Part shown: positions 32,814 to 40,024 of the stretch, one piece after another
Numbering within the stretch: the stretch's first letter is position 1
Layout: each line of letters opens with the position of its first letter
From: Opitutia bacterium
Lineage (GTDB): Bacteria; Verrucomicrobiota; Verrucomicrobiia; Opitutales; Opitutaceae
Direction: 5' to 3'
DNA length: 54,154 nucleotides
Assembly: GCA_016199925.1 (NCBI GenBank)
Contig: JACQFT010000052.1
Location: 1-54,154, forward strand
Translations under genes and position numbers: made by a program
The notes under the pieces: generated by a model
Told to the model about the DNA's origin: nothing
Database searches by the model: none
The model's input: the letters and a program-made list of their open reading frames with translations, nothing else

Positions 32814-33731
32814 TCACGGCAAGCCGCGGATGAACTCCACCGCCTGCCGCACGATCTCGGGCGTGGCCAGCAGCCGGTAGTGTCCGCGCCCGGGACACGG
32901 CACGAGCCGCGCCCCGCGCCACGCCGCCACGATCCGCTCCGCCTCGGCAAAACTGCAGTCGGTGTCCGCCGGATCGTGGAACGCCACCATCGGGCACGCC
33001 GCCCGGCGCGCGAGGTTCAGCATGTCGGCGTCCTCATGCCGCGCCCCCGTCCGCCGCTCCACCGCCGCGAAAAATTCCGCCCGCACCGCCGGCGCCAACC
33101 CCAGCCGGCCCGCCACGCGCATCGTCCGTTCGAGCTGGCTCAGCGGCGGCGCGAGCAGCACGAGCCCGTGCGGCTTCAGGCCATACCGCGTCGCCATCGC
33201 CGCCGCCGCCGCGCCCATCGAGTGCCCGATCAGCGCCTGCACCGCTCCGCCCGACTGCGCAACCAACTCCACCAGCAACCGCGCGATGTGCGGCACGCTC
33301 GTCGAATCCCCCGGCGACTCGCCGTGCCCCGGCGCATCGAACGTCCGCACCCGGCAACCCGCGGCGACGAGCGGCGCCGCGAACGCCCCGAGCTGCGCGC
33401 CGTGCCCCTCCCAGCCGTGCACGAGAAAAACCAGCGGCGCGCCGTCCGCGCCCCATTGCCACACCGCGAGTTCGCCCGCACTCGTCTGCACTTTCAGTCG
33501 CTGCGCGGTTTCCAGGTAAGCTTCCTCGCGCGGCACGCGCCGGCCTTCGCGCAGCGGATGCAAAAACAAACTCGCCGCCAGCTCGCCCAGCACCGCCGCC
33601 GTGTGCGGCTCGGGCGGCACGGCGACTCCGCGGCGTCTGGCGCCCTCGATCAGTTGCTCGGACATCGCCCGCAAGAAGAGCGGCTCGGCGACGATTGTCC
33701 AGCCGACGCTCGCCAATCTGGGTTTTGACAT
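32814..33731 (-). CDS. Alpha/beta hydrolase
   Basis: A 305-residue serine hydrolase. The oxyanion region is VFLVHGWEGHGAQLGAFAAP, the nucleophile elbow LIGHSMGAAAAAMATRYG, the acid is in FHDPADTDCSF, and the histidine in CPGRGHYRLLATPEI. The N-terminal 70 residues include the LFLHPLREGRRVPREEAYLE segment seen in many uncharacterised bacterial hydrolases. ATG 33731 (MSKPRLASVGW) is used; MSEQLIEG at 33665 is an alternative. A GGAGG sits one base from ATG 33731, too close to be a good ribosome site, so the start is uncertain. Substrate unknown. Divergent from the HIT gene, 36 bases apart. Confidence 0.82.
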   Translation of the reverse strand: MSKPRLASVGWTIVAEPLFLRAMSEQLIEGARRRGVAVPPEPHTAAVLGELAASLFLHPLREGRRVPREEAYLETAQRLKVQTSAGELAVWQWGADGAPLVFLVHGWEGHGAQLGAFAAPLVAAGCRVRTFDAPGHGESPGDSTSVPHIARLLVELVAQSGGAVQALIGHSMGAAAAAMATRYGLKPHGLVLLAPPLSQLERTMRVAGRLGLAPAVRAEFFAAVERRTGARHEDADMLNLARRAACPMVAFHDPADTDCSFAEAERIVAAWRGARLVPCPGRGHYRLLATPEIVRQAVEFIRGLP

Positions 33732-33767
33732 CCCTCCGCGCCGACCTAGGCTCCCGGCCTTCGCACT

Positions 33768-34265
33768 ATGCAACACCTGCACGCTTACTGGCGCATGGAT
33801 TATATCGAGGCGCCCCGCCCGCAGGCTGGCGACAACCCGTTCGTCGCGATGCCCGCGCTCGGCGACGATGCCGCCGCGCACATCGTCCACCGCAGCGCGC
33901 TCTCCTATCTCGTCCTCAACCGCTATCCCTACAACGCGGGCCACCTCCTCGCCGTGCCGTTCCGCCTCGTCGGCGATCTCCCCGCGCTCACCCCCGCCGA
34001 GCGCGCCGACCTGATGAACGAAATCATCCTCGGCCAGGAAATCCTCACCGCCGCGCTCAAGCCCGCCGCCTTCAACATCGGCTTCAACCTCGGCCCCGCC
34101 GCCGGCGGCAGCATCGTCCATCTCCACGCCCACATCGTCCCGCGCTGGGCCGGCGACACCAATTTCATGCCCGTCATCGGCGAGACCCGCGTCCTCCCCC
34201 AATCGCTCGACGCCATGTATGCCCGCCTCCGCCAAGTTGCCGACGGTTTCGCCGCCCAATCCTAG
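33768..34265 (+). CDS. HIT domain nucleotide hydrolase/transferase
   Basis: A 165-residue histidine-triad protein. The catalytic motif HxHxH is in VHLHAHIVPRWAGDTN, with NIGFNLGPAAGGSIVH before it. VLNRYPYNAGHLLAVPF is typical of the diadenosine-polyphosphate phosphorylase branch, though the exact substrate cannot be assigned. The ATG at 33768 (MQHLHAYWRMDYIEAP) starts the domain with the family YWR...W pattern. It precedes phoH by 64 bases of low-information sequence containing CTCACCG repeats. Confidence 0.88.
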   Translation: MQHLHAYWRMDYIEAPRPQAGDNPFVAMPALGDDAAAHIVHRSALSYLVLNRYPYNAGHLLAVPFRLVGDLPALTPAERADLMNEIILGQEILTAALKPAAFNIGFNLGPAAGGSIVHLHAHIVPRWAGDTNFMPVIGETRVLPQSLDAMYARLRQVADGFAAQS

Positions 34266-34329
34266 CCGACGGTCGGCCTCGGGCTTTCCGCTCACCGCTC
34301 ACCGCTCACTTTCTTGCTCCCAACTCGCC

Positions 34330-35319
34330 GTGCCCGCCTCGCAAACCCTCCGCTACCCCAATCCCCGTCACCTCAGCTCACTCTACTGCGGCCACGAGGA
34401 GAATCTCACCCGGCTCGAGCAAACCCTCGACGTCCGCGTCGTCACCCGCGACGACTGGCTGAAGATCGACGGTTCTGACGAGGCCGCCGTCGCGCGCGCC
34501 GTCGAATTCGTCGGCCGCCTCAACGAAGCCCGCACCCAGGGCCTCGCCATGCGCAGCGCCGACTTCGCGCGCCTCCTCGCCACCTTCGCCGGCCCCGACG
34601 GCCCGGAGCGCCTGCGCACCCTTTTCTCCGAGCCGCTCGTCATCGCGACCCAGCGCAAAAAGGTCGTCCCGAAAACCGTCGGCCAGAAACTTTATCTCCA
34701 GGCGATCCAGCGCAACACCGTCGTCTTCGGCGTCGGCCCCGCCGGCACCGGCAAGACCTACCTCGCGATGGCCGCCGCCATCTCCGCGCTCCTGAAAAAC
34801 GAAGTGCAGCGCATCGTCCTCACGCGCCCCGCCGTCGAAGCCGGCGAAGCCCTCGGTTTTTTGCCCGGCGACCTGCGCGAGAAAATTCTCCCCTACCTCC
34901 GCCCGCTCTACGACGCCATGCACGACCTCCTCGACGCCGAGGATGTCGCGCGCCTCTCCGAAAAAGGCGTCATCGAGATCGCCCCGCTCGCCTACATGCG
35001 CGGTCGCACCCTCGCCAACGCCTACGTCATCCTCGACGAGGCGCAGAACACCACGCCCGAGCAGATGATGATGTTCCTCACCCGCCTCGGCGACGAGTCG
35101 CGCATGATCGTCACCGGCGACATCACCCAGATCGACCTCCCCCGCGCCAAAGCCTCCGGCCTCGTCCAAGCCCCGCACATCCTGAAAAATATTCCCGGCC
35201 TCGAGTTTCACACCTTCACCGCCTCCGACGTCGTGCGCCACCCCCTCGTCCAAAAAATCATCGACGCCTACGAACAGGCCAAAGCCGCCGAAAGCGGCCC
35301 CGCCGGAAGTGTCATATAA
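34330..35319 (+). CDS. PhoH-like ATPase
   Basis: A 329-residue cytoplasmic ATPase of the PhoH/PhoL family, often linked with YbeY and RNA metabolism. Walker A is FGVGPAGTGKTYLAMA. The Walker B region is AYVILDEAQNTTPEQMMMFL, and TRLGDESRMIVTGDITQIDL follows. The start is GTG at 34330 (PASQTLRYPNPRHL); an upstream ATG at 34219 would overlap the HIT gene and add unrelated residues. The last codons (GSVI and stop) lie inside a palindrome that also contains the next start, giving a 3-base gap to ybeY. Confidence 0.92.
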   Translation: MPASQTLRYPNPRHLSSLYCGHEENLTRLEQTLDVRVVTRDDWLKIDGSDEAAVARAVEFVGRLNEARTQGLAMRSADFARLLATFAGPDGPERLRTLFSEPLVIATQRKKVVPKTVGQKLYLQAIQRNTVVFGVGPAGTGKTYLAMAAAISALLKNEVQRIVLTRPAVEAGEALGFLPGDLREKILPYLRPLYDAMHDLLDAEDVARLSEKGVIEIAPLAYMRGRTLANAYVILDEAQNTTPEQMMMFLTRLGDESRMIVTGDITQIDLPRAKASGLVQAPHILKNIPGLEFHTFTASDVVRHPLVQKIIDAYEQAKAAESGPAGSVI

Positions 35320-35333
35320 TACGTGACACTTCC
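35305..35333. repeat. Palindrome across the phoH/ybeY junction
   Basis: GGAAGTGTCA and TGACACTTCC are perfect 10-base arms around TATAATACG. The 19-base core TGTCATATAATACGTGACA (35310-35328) belongs to the family seen at 20796 and 20843. The left arm and loop encode the end of PhoH and its TAA; the right arm carries the GTG start of ybeY. The hairpin could affect translational coupling. Confidence 0.8.
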
Positions 35334-35868
35334 TTCTCACGCCCCGCCGCGCCCCGTCGCCATCCGCAACGCCCACCCGCTGCTGCGCCTCGACCGTCGC
35401 GCCGTCGCGAAGGCCATCGCCGTCCTCGACGCCCACGCCGTCAAGTTCCGCGGCGGCTGCCCGGCAGGCGAACTCTCGCTCGTCTTCCTGACCGACACCG
35501 CACTCGCGAAAATCCACGCCGACTTCATGGCCGACCCGACGGCCACCGATGTCATCACCTTCGAGGGCAATTCGCTCGCCGGACTCGCCGGCGAGATCTG
35601 CGTCTCCGCCGACACCGCCGCACGTTATGTGGGGCTGCCGCTGGTCGGCACGCCGCGATCAATTGCAAGCAAGACGGCACAGCCACAAGGGCCGGCCCAA
35701 CCGAGCGCCTTCTCCACCGAGCTCACCCTCTACCTCGTCCACGGCTGGCTGCACCTCGCCGGCTACGGCGACCTCCGGCCCGCGAAGAAACGCCTCATGC
35801 GCGCCGCCGAGAAACGCGCCATGGCCCTGCTCCGCGCGGCGGATGTCATGCCCGTTTTTCGCCTTTGA
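35323..35868 (+). CDS. ybeY: Endoribonuclease YbeY family
   Basis: Single-strand endoribonuclease involved in rRNA maturation. The 181-residue protein has the DPTATDVITFEGN region and the metal site HGWLHLAGYGDLRPAKKRLM. Standard YbeY has HxxxHxxGYxH with three His; here the third position is occupied by GD, as in some close relatives, so metal binding may differ. There is an apparent insertion of about 20 residues (TPRSIASKTAQPQGPAQPSA) ahead of the metal site, from DNA with a repeat-like look. The start is GTG 35323, inside the junction palindrome. Position after phoH supports the call. Confidence 0.85.
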   Translation: MTLPSHAPPRPVAIRNAHPLLRLDRRAVAKAIAVLDAHAVKFRGGCPAGELSLVFLTDTALAKIHADFMADPTATDVITFEGNSLAGLAGEICVSADTAARYVGLPLVGTPRSIASKTAQPQGPAQPSAFSTELTLYLVHGWLHLAGYGDLRPAKKRLMRAAEKRAMALLRAADVMPVFRL

Positions 35869-35910
35869 TTTCTTTTGCCTCCGGGCGAGATTGCCTGAGC
35901 CTATGCCGCC

Positions 35911-36573
35911 ATGCCCGAATCCAGATTCACGACGCTCCGCAACGCCTTCTTCGCGGGCCTGCTGCTGCTCGCCCCGCTGGTGGTCACCGTCTGGGCCCTC
36001 CGCAAAATCATCGACGTGGTGGGCGGCACCTTCCGGCCGGTTTTCCTTTTCTTCCTGCCCGACGCGCTCCGCGACCGCCCGAGCCTCAGCCTCGTCTGGG
36101 ACCTCCTCGCGACCCTCGTCGTCATCGCGCTCGTCACGCTCTTCGGCTACATCTCCCGCTACTTCCTCGGGAAATACTTCCTCGGCGTCGCCGAGCGCGC
36201 CATCCAGAGCGTCCCCGGCATCAACTCCGTTTACAACACCGTCAAACAGATCGTGGAAACTTTCGGCGGCCAGAACCGCAACATTTTCTCCAAAGTCGTG
36301 CTCGTCGAATTTCCGCGCCCGGGCGTCCATGCGATCGGCTTCCTCACCAACAAGGCCCAGGGCGAGGCCCAGGCGCGCCTCGGCGCCGAGCGGTGGACCG
36401 TCTTCGTCCCCACCGCCCCGAACCCGACGAGCGGATTTCTCCTGCTCCTGCCGCGCGCCGAGATCACCGAACTCGAAATGTCCGTCGGCGACGGCATGAA
36501 GATGGTCATCTCCGGCGGCGCCGTCATGCCGCACTGGGCGAAGACTCCCGACGCGGTCCCCCCGCCCAGCTGA
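35911..36573 (+). CDS. DUF502 membrane protein
   Basis: A 220-residue protein with two strong membrane helices (about residues 12-40 and 64-84), then a soluble domain. The DUF502 pattern is clear: GLLLLAPLVVTVWALRKIID, IQSVPGINSVYNTVKQIVET, VVLVEFPRPGVHAIGFLTNK, FVPTAPNPTSGFLLLLPR and VGDGMKMVISGGAVMP. Function unknown. Start ATG 35911 (MPESRFTTLRNAFFAG). It sits 42 bases after ybeY and before a RecO-like gene. Confidence 0.9.
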   Translation: MPESRFTTLRNAFFAGLLLLAPLVVTVWALRKIIDVVGGTFRPVFLFFLPDALRDRPSLSLVWDLLATLVVIALVTLFGYISRYFLGKYFLGVAERAIQSVPGINSVYNTVKQIVETFGGQNRNIFSKVVLVEFPRPGVHAIGFLTNKAQGEAQARLGAERWTVFVPTAPNPTSGFLLLLPRAEITELEMSVGDGMKMVISGGAVMPHWAKTPDAVPPPS

Positions 36574-36599
36574 ACTGCTCCCCGCCCAGCGCGCCCTTG

Positions 36600-36665
36600 T
36601 TCGCACTTCGCCTCTCGCCTCTCGACCTTCGCCCATCGACCTTCGGCCCTCGGCCCTCGACCTCC
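36600..36665. repeat. TCGACCTTCG-type repeat tract
   Basis: Several near-tandem units of CTCGACCTTCGC and CCATCGACCTTCGG, immediately upstream of the RecO-like gene. The same motif, with its complement GTCGAAAG, occurs inside the helicase gene at 45523 and 46627. A short dispersed repeat family; whether it is mobile is not shown. Confidence 0.65.
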
Positions 36666-36676
36666 GTCCTTCCCCC

Positions 36677-37300
36677 ATGCCCGGCGCGCCGCTTCAAACC
36701 ACCGCCCTCGTCCTCGCGCGCCTGCCCTCGGGCTCCGATTCGTTCGAGCAGCTCACGGTCTTTTGCGCCGAGCACGGCCTGCTCCACTGCCTGCGCCGCG
36801 TTGCCTCCAAGAAACCGGCCCCCAACTCGACGCCTCTCGACCTGTTCGACGAAGCCGAGCTCTGGCTCGAGTCCTCCAACCAAGGCCACACTTGGTTCAT
36901 CAAGGAACATCGCCTCATCAAACGTCACTCGGGCATCGGTCGTTCCTACTCCGCTTTGAAACGCGCCGCCGCCGTCTCGGGCCTCGTCACCCGCAACCCG
37001 GTCTCCGACGAGTCGCGCCCCGGCATCGCCGAGCTGCTGCGCCACAGCTTCGCCGCCCTCGAAACGAGCGACCGCCCCGACATTGTCTGGCTCAAATCGC
37101 TTTACTGTTTCCTGCGCGACGAGGGCTACCCCGTGAAAGAGCAATGGTGGCCGCTGCTCGCCGAAGCCGACCGGGTCATCGCCGCCCGCTTGCTCAACCA
37201 GCCGCTCGCCGCGCAGACCGCCGATCCCGACACTGTCGAGCGCTTCACGCGCCGCCTCGCCGACTGGGTTAAGGCCGAGACCGAGATCCGGCTGGGCTGA
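36677..37300 (+). CDS. recO: RecO-like DNA repair protein
   Basis: A 207-residue protein with an OB-fold-like N-terminus (MPGAPLQTTALVLARLPSGS, LTVFCAEHGLLHCLRRV) and a helical C-terminus, resembling RecO of RecFOR recombinational repair. Classical RecO is about 240 residues with a zinc-binding cysteine cluster; no such cluster is seen here, only isolated cysteines, so this is a shorter, divergent form. Position after phoH-ybeY supports the call, since recO sits near these genes in many bacteria. I treat the name as likely, not certain. Start ATG 36677. Confidence 0.6.
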   Translation: MPGAPLQTTALVLARLPSGSDSFEQLTVFCAEHGLLHCLRRVASKKPAPNSTPLDLFDEAELWLESSNQGHTWFIKEHRLIKRHSGIGRSYSALKRAAAVSGLVTRNPVSDESRPGIAELLRHSFAALETSDRPDIVWLKSLYCFLRDEGYPVKEQWWPLLAEADRVIAARLLNQPLAAQTADPDTVERFTRRLADWVKAETEIRLG

Positions 37301-37360
37301 CCAGCCTGTGCCGCTGCCGAGAGTTCCGCCGTCCGGCCAACGCGCGCTCTTCCTAGACGG

Positions 37361-37426
37361 GGAGGGACGACCTCCGTGTCGTCCGTCTGCTCGCGCCTGG
37401 CGGACCGGACGGAGCCGGTCCCTCCC
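37361..37426 (+). repeat. Composite dispersed repeat, copy 2
   Basis: GGAGGGACGACCTCCGTGTC then GTCCGTC, and GACCGGACGGAGCCGGTCCC. It matches the central module of the repeats at 19105, 39848, 41176 and 49010. It lies between recO and tetR, upstream of the candidate tetR operator. Confidence 0.75.
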
Positions 37427-37444
37427 AGCCCCGGCCGAAAGCGT

Positions 37445-37457
37445 TGACCAGTTGTCA
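37445..37457. promoter_or_regulatory. Candidate TetR operator in front of tetR
   Basis: TGAC-CAGTT-GTCA, followed by GCGCCC, 22 bases before the tetR start. The same TGAC-N5-GTCA layout occurs twice before the tolC-like gene, so self-repression of tetR is inferred. Confidence 0.65.
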
Positions 37458-37479
37458 GCGCCCGTGCAACCTGCCGCGC

Positions 37480-38148
37480 ATGAAACGCCGGGCTCCCCGC
37501 CGCCCCTCGCCCGAACGGGCCCACCGCCGCCGCGAGATCATCGCCGCGGCCATCCGCCTCTGCGCCGAGCGCGGCATGGAAAACGTCTCCTACGGCGACC
37601 TCGCCCGCGCGACCCGGCTCAGCCGCCCGCTCATCTACTTCTATTTTCCCGACCTGCAGACCCTTTTCATGGAGGCGCTCCTCCTCAGCTCCGCCGAGCT
37701 GCACCGCCGGTTCCTCGCCGCCGTCGACCCCGCGCAACCCGGCCTCGCCCAGATCAACGCCATCGGCCGCGCCTACTTCACGTTTGCCCAGGAGGAACCG
37801 GCCCTCTTCGCCTTCCTCGCCCACGACGAGTCCAAGCAGCCGAAGGGCCACCGCGAACACCCGCTTCGCGCCCGCTGCCTCGCCGACCTCGACTCCACCA
37901 TGAGCCTCATCGTCGGCGCCCTCCAACGGGGCCGGCGCGACGGCTCCATCCGCCGGGACCTCGGCGACCCGGGCAAGGTCGCCGTCTGCCTCTGGGGCCT
38001 CACCCACGGCCTCATCCAGCTCGCGATCACCAAGCAGCCCGTGCTGGAGGACAAGCTCGGCGCGCCCTTCGCCGATCTCCCCGCCTTCGGCCTCGACCTC
38101 ATCGCCCGCAGCCTCCGCGCGCCCGCCAAGCCCCGGCCCAAGAAATAA
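37480..38148 (+). CDS. TetR family repressor of the adjacent efflux operon
   Basis: A 222-residue regulator with the TetR helix-turn-helix at about residues 15-60: RRREIIAAAIRLCAERGMEN, then YGDLARATRLSRPLIYFYF. The C-terminal ligand domain is a TetR_C-like helical bundle, including QINAIGRAYFTFAQEEPALF. The ATG at 37480 (MKRRAPRRPSPERAHRR) is used. It precedes an outer-membrane channel, adaptor and RND pump on the same strand. Candidate operators lie before both tetR and the channel gene, so it probably represses efflux until an inducer binds. Inducer unknown. Confidence 0.88.
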   Translation: MKRRAPRRPSPERAHRRREIIAAAIRLCAERGMENVSYGDLARATRLSRPLIYFYFPDLQTLFMEALLLSSAELHRRFLAAVDPAQPGLAQINAIGRAYFTFAQEEPALFAFLAHDESKQPKGHREHPLRARCLADLDSTMSLIVGALQRGRRDGSIRRDLGDPGKVAVCLWGLTHGLIQLAITKQPVLEDKLGAPFADLPAFGLDLIARSLRAPAKPRPKK

Positions 38149-38150
38149 CT

Positions 38151-38176
38151 GTGGGCCCGCGAGCTCGCTCGCGCCC
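38151..38176. repeat. GTGGGCC-type repeat
   Basis: GTGGGCCCGCGAGCTCGCTC, a GAGCTCGC hairpin after tetR; related to 101, 10132 and 14613. A pyrimidine-rich stretch (CTTTCTCTTTCC-like) follows at about 38220-38250, with no gene in the 234-base gap. Confidence 0.5.
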
Positions 38177-38346
38177 CGAGCGCAGGGCAGTGTCAAAGTC
38201 GGTTTCGCGCCCAACGATCTTTCTCTTTCCTCTTTCTCTTAGTCTTTCTCTCCGACCGGCAAGTCCTGAGGGACGAGCCAGAGCCAAGATTGGCAGAACG
38301 ACTTTGCCCCTGCCTGGCTCCGCCCGGGAGTCCCCGTCCGCGCGCT

Positions 38347-38359
38347 TGACATTCTGTCA
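38347..38359. promoter_or_regulatory. Candidate operator 1 of the efflux operon
   Basis: TGAC-ATTCT-GTCA with flanking T and A making TTGAC...GTCAA. The TTGACA at 38346 could also be a -35 box, which would put the operator on the promoter. It is 17 bases from operator 2. Confidence 0.65.
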
Positions 38360-38363
38360 ACGC

Positions 38364-38376
38364 TGACGAAACGTCA
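38364..38376. promoter_or_regulatory. Candidate operator 2 of the efflux operon
   Basis: CGCTGAC-GAAAC-GTCAGCG, a perfect inverted repeat with 7-base arms, ending six bases before the tolC-like start and followed by CCC. It shares TGAC-N5-GTCA plus GCGCCC with the site before tetR. Confidence 0.7.
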
Positions 38377-38382
38377 GCGCCC

Positions 38383-39810
38383 ATGTCCCGCCCCCGCGTG
38401 CTCGCCGCCCTCCTTCTGCTCCCGCCGCTCCTGCCCGGCCGCGCCGCCGCCGCGCCCGAGTCCGAGGCTCCCGCTCCCGCCTGGCCCGCCGCCCCCGCCG
38501 CGCTCGACGCCCTCGTCGGCGAGGCGTTTCGCGCCAACCTCGCCCTCGCCGGCGAAGCCCTCGAGGTCGAACGCGCCGCCGCCCGCCTCGCGCAGGCGCG
38601 CAGCTACTTTTTCCCGCGCCTCGATCTCGCCGCCCGCTACAGCCGGGCCGAGGGCGGACGCACGATTGATTTCCCCGTCGGCGATCTCCTCAACGGGGCC
38701 TACGCCACCCTCAACCAATTGCTCGCCGCCCAGGGCCAGCCCGCGCGTTTCCCACCCGTGGCCAACCAGTCCTTCTCCCTCCTCCGCGACCGCGAGCAGG
38801 AGACCAGGCTCCGCCTCACCCAGCCGCTCTTCGCTCCGGAGATCACGCGCAGCACCCGCGCCGCGCGCGCCAGCCTCGCCGCCCGCGAGGCCCAGCTCGC
38901 CGCCTACCGCCGCCGGCTCCGCGCCGAAGTCGTCGAAGCTTTCTTCCGCCACGCCCAAGCCGCCGCCGCCGTCGAAATTTTCCGCTCAGCCCTCGGGCTC
39001 GTCGGCGAATCTCTCCGCGTCAGCCGCAGTCTCACCGCCCACGGCCGCGCCACGGAGGACACCGTGCTCCGCGCCGAGGCCGAGGTCGCCACCGTCCAGC
39101 AGCAACTCGACGAAGCCGCGAAGGACCGCGATCTCGCGCGCAGCTATCTGAATTTTTTGCTCAACCGCCCGCTCCCCACGCCGGTGCCGGCGCTCGCCGA
39201 AGCCGAGGCGGCCCGCTACGCCGCCGCCCTCGCCGCCACGCCTCTGCCCGCCGCCGATACCGCCCGCCGCGAGGAACTCACCGCGCTCACGCGGGGCCAG
39301 CACGCCGCGCACGAAGCCGCCGCCGCCGTGCAGGCCCGCCGCCTCCCCACCCTCGCCCTCGCCGTCGAGGGCGGCATCCAGGGCGGCAGCTACCGCACCG
39401 GCGCCGGCAGCGACTACGCCCTCGGCTCCCTCGTGCTCGAGTGGAACCTCTTTGACGGCGGCCAGCGCCGCGGCGAGCTCACCCAAGCCCGCCTCGACGA
39501 ACGCCAGGCCGCGCGCCGCCTCGCCGAGACGCACCAGCAGCTCGACCTCCAGTTGCAGCAGGCCGCCGCGGAATTCGCCGTCGCCCGCACCGGCCTCGCC
39601 ACCGCCGCCCTCCGCCGCGACTCCGCGCGCGCCGCCTACCGCCTCGTTGCCCTCCGCGAAGCCGCGGGCAGCGCCAACCAGATCACCGTCCTCGACGCCC
39701 GCAACACCCTCACCGCCGCCGAGCTCAACGACACCATCACCCGCGCGCGCCTCTGCACCGCCGCCGCCCGGCTCGACCGCGCCGCCGCCCTCACTCCGCT
39801 GCCGCCGTGA
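38383..39810 (+). CDS. TolC family outer-membrane efflux channel
   Basis: A 475-residue outer-membrane factor with a signal peptide at about residues 1-22. Two long helical repeats of the TolC fold are seen: ANLALAGEALEVERAAARLA, the helix with RDREQETRLRLTQPLF, and the second repeat with LQLQQAAAEFAVARTGLATA. LEWNLFDGGQRRGELTQARL is the typical second-repeat signature. It should form the outer channel for the adaptor and RND pump that follow. ATG 38383 lies six bases after the second operator. A 214-base gap containing a dispersed repeat separates it from the adaptor gene. Confidence 0.9.
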   Translation: MSRPRVLAALLLLPPLLPGRAAAAPESEAPAPAWPAAPAALDALVGEAFRANLALAGEALEVERAAARLAQARSYFFPRLDLAARYSRAEGGRTIDFPVGDLLNGAYATLNQLLAAQGQPARFPPVANQSFSLLRDREQETRLRLTQPLFAPEITRSTRAARASLAAREAQLAAYRRRLRAEVVEAFFRHAQAAAAVEIFRSALGLVGESLRVSRSLTAHGRATEDTVLRAEAEVATVQQQLDEAAKDRDLARSYLNFLLNRPLPTPVPALAEAEAARYAAALAATPLPAADTARREELTALTRGQHAAHEAAAAVQARRLPTLALAVEGGIQGGSYRTGAGSDYALGSLVLEWNLFDGGQRRGELTQARLDERQAARRLAETHQQLDLQLQQAAAEFAVARTGLATAALRRDSARAAYRLVALREAAGSANQITVLDARNTLTAAELNDTITRARLCTAAARLDRAAALTPLPP

Positions 39811-39847
39811 GATCCTACACCCTCTGTCTCGCCACCAAAATTTCTGT

Positions 39848-39912
39848 GGAGGGACGACCTCCGTGTCGTCCGTTTTTTCGCGCTTCGCGGACCGGACGGA
39901 GCCGGTCCCTCC
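39848..39912 (+). repeat. Composite dispersed repeat, copy 3
   Basis: Nearly identical to 37361-37426: GGAGGGACGACCTCCGTGTC, GTCCGTTTTTTCGCG, GACCGGACGGAGCCGGTCCC. It interrupts the efflux operon between channel and adaptor genes. The remaining 110 bases before the adaptor show nothing else. Confidence 0.75.
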
Positions 39913-40024
39913 GCCCAATCCAACCCCTCTTCCGGCCAGCGCAACGGCGTAGCTGACTCGTTGCGAGTGAACCCAGCACGCCACCTCGGCACGCATTTTT
40001 CCTTCAGCCTCCGCCCACTTCCCC

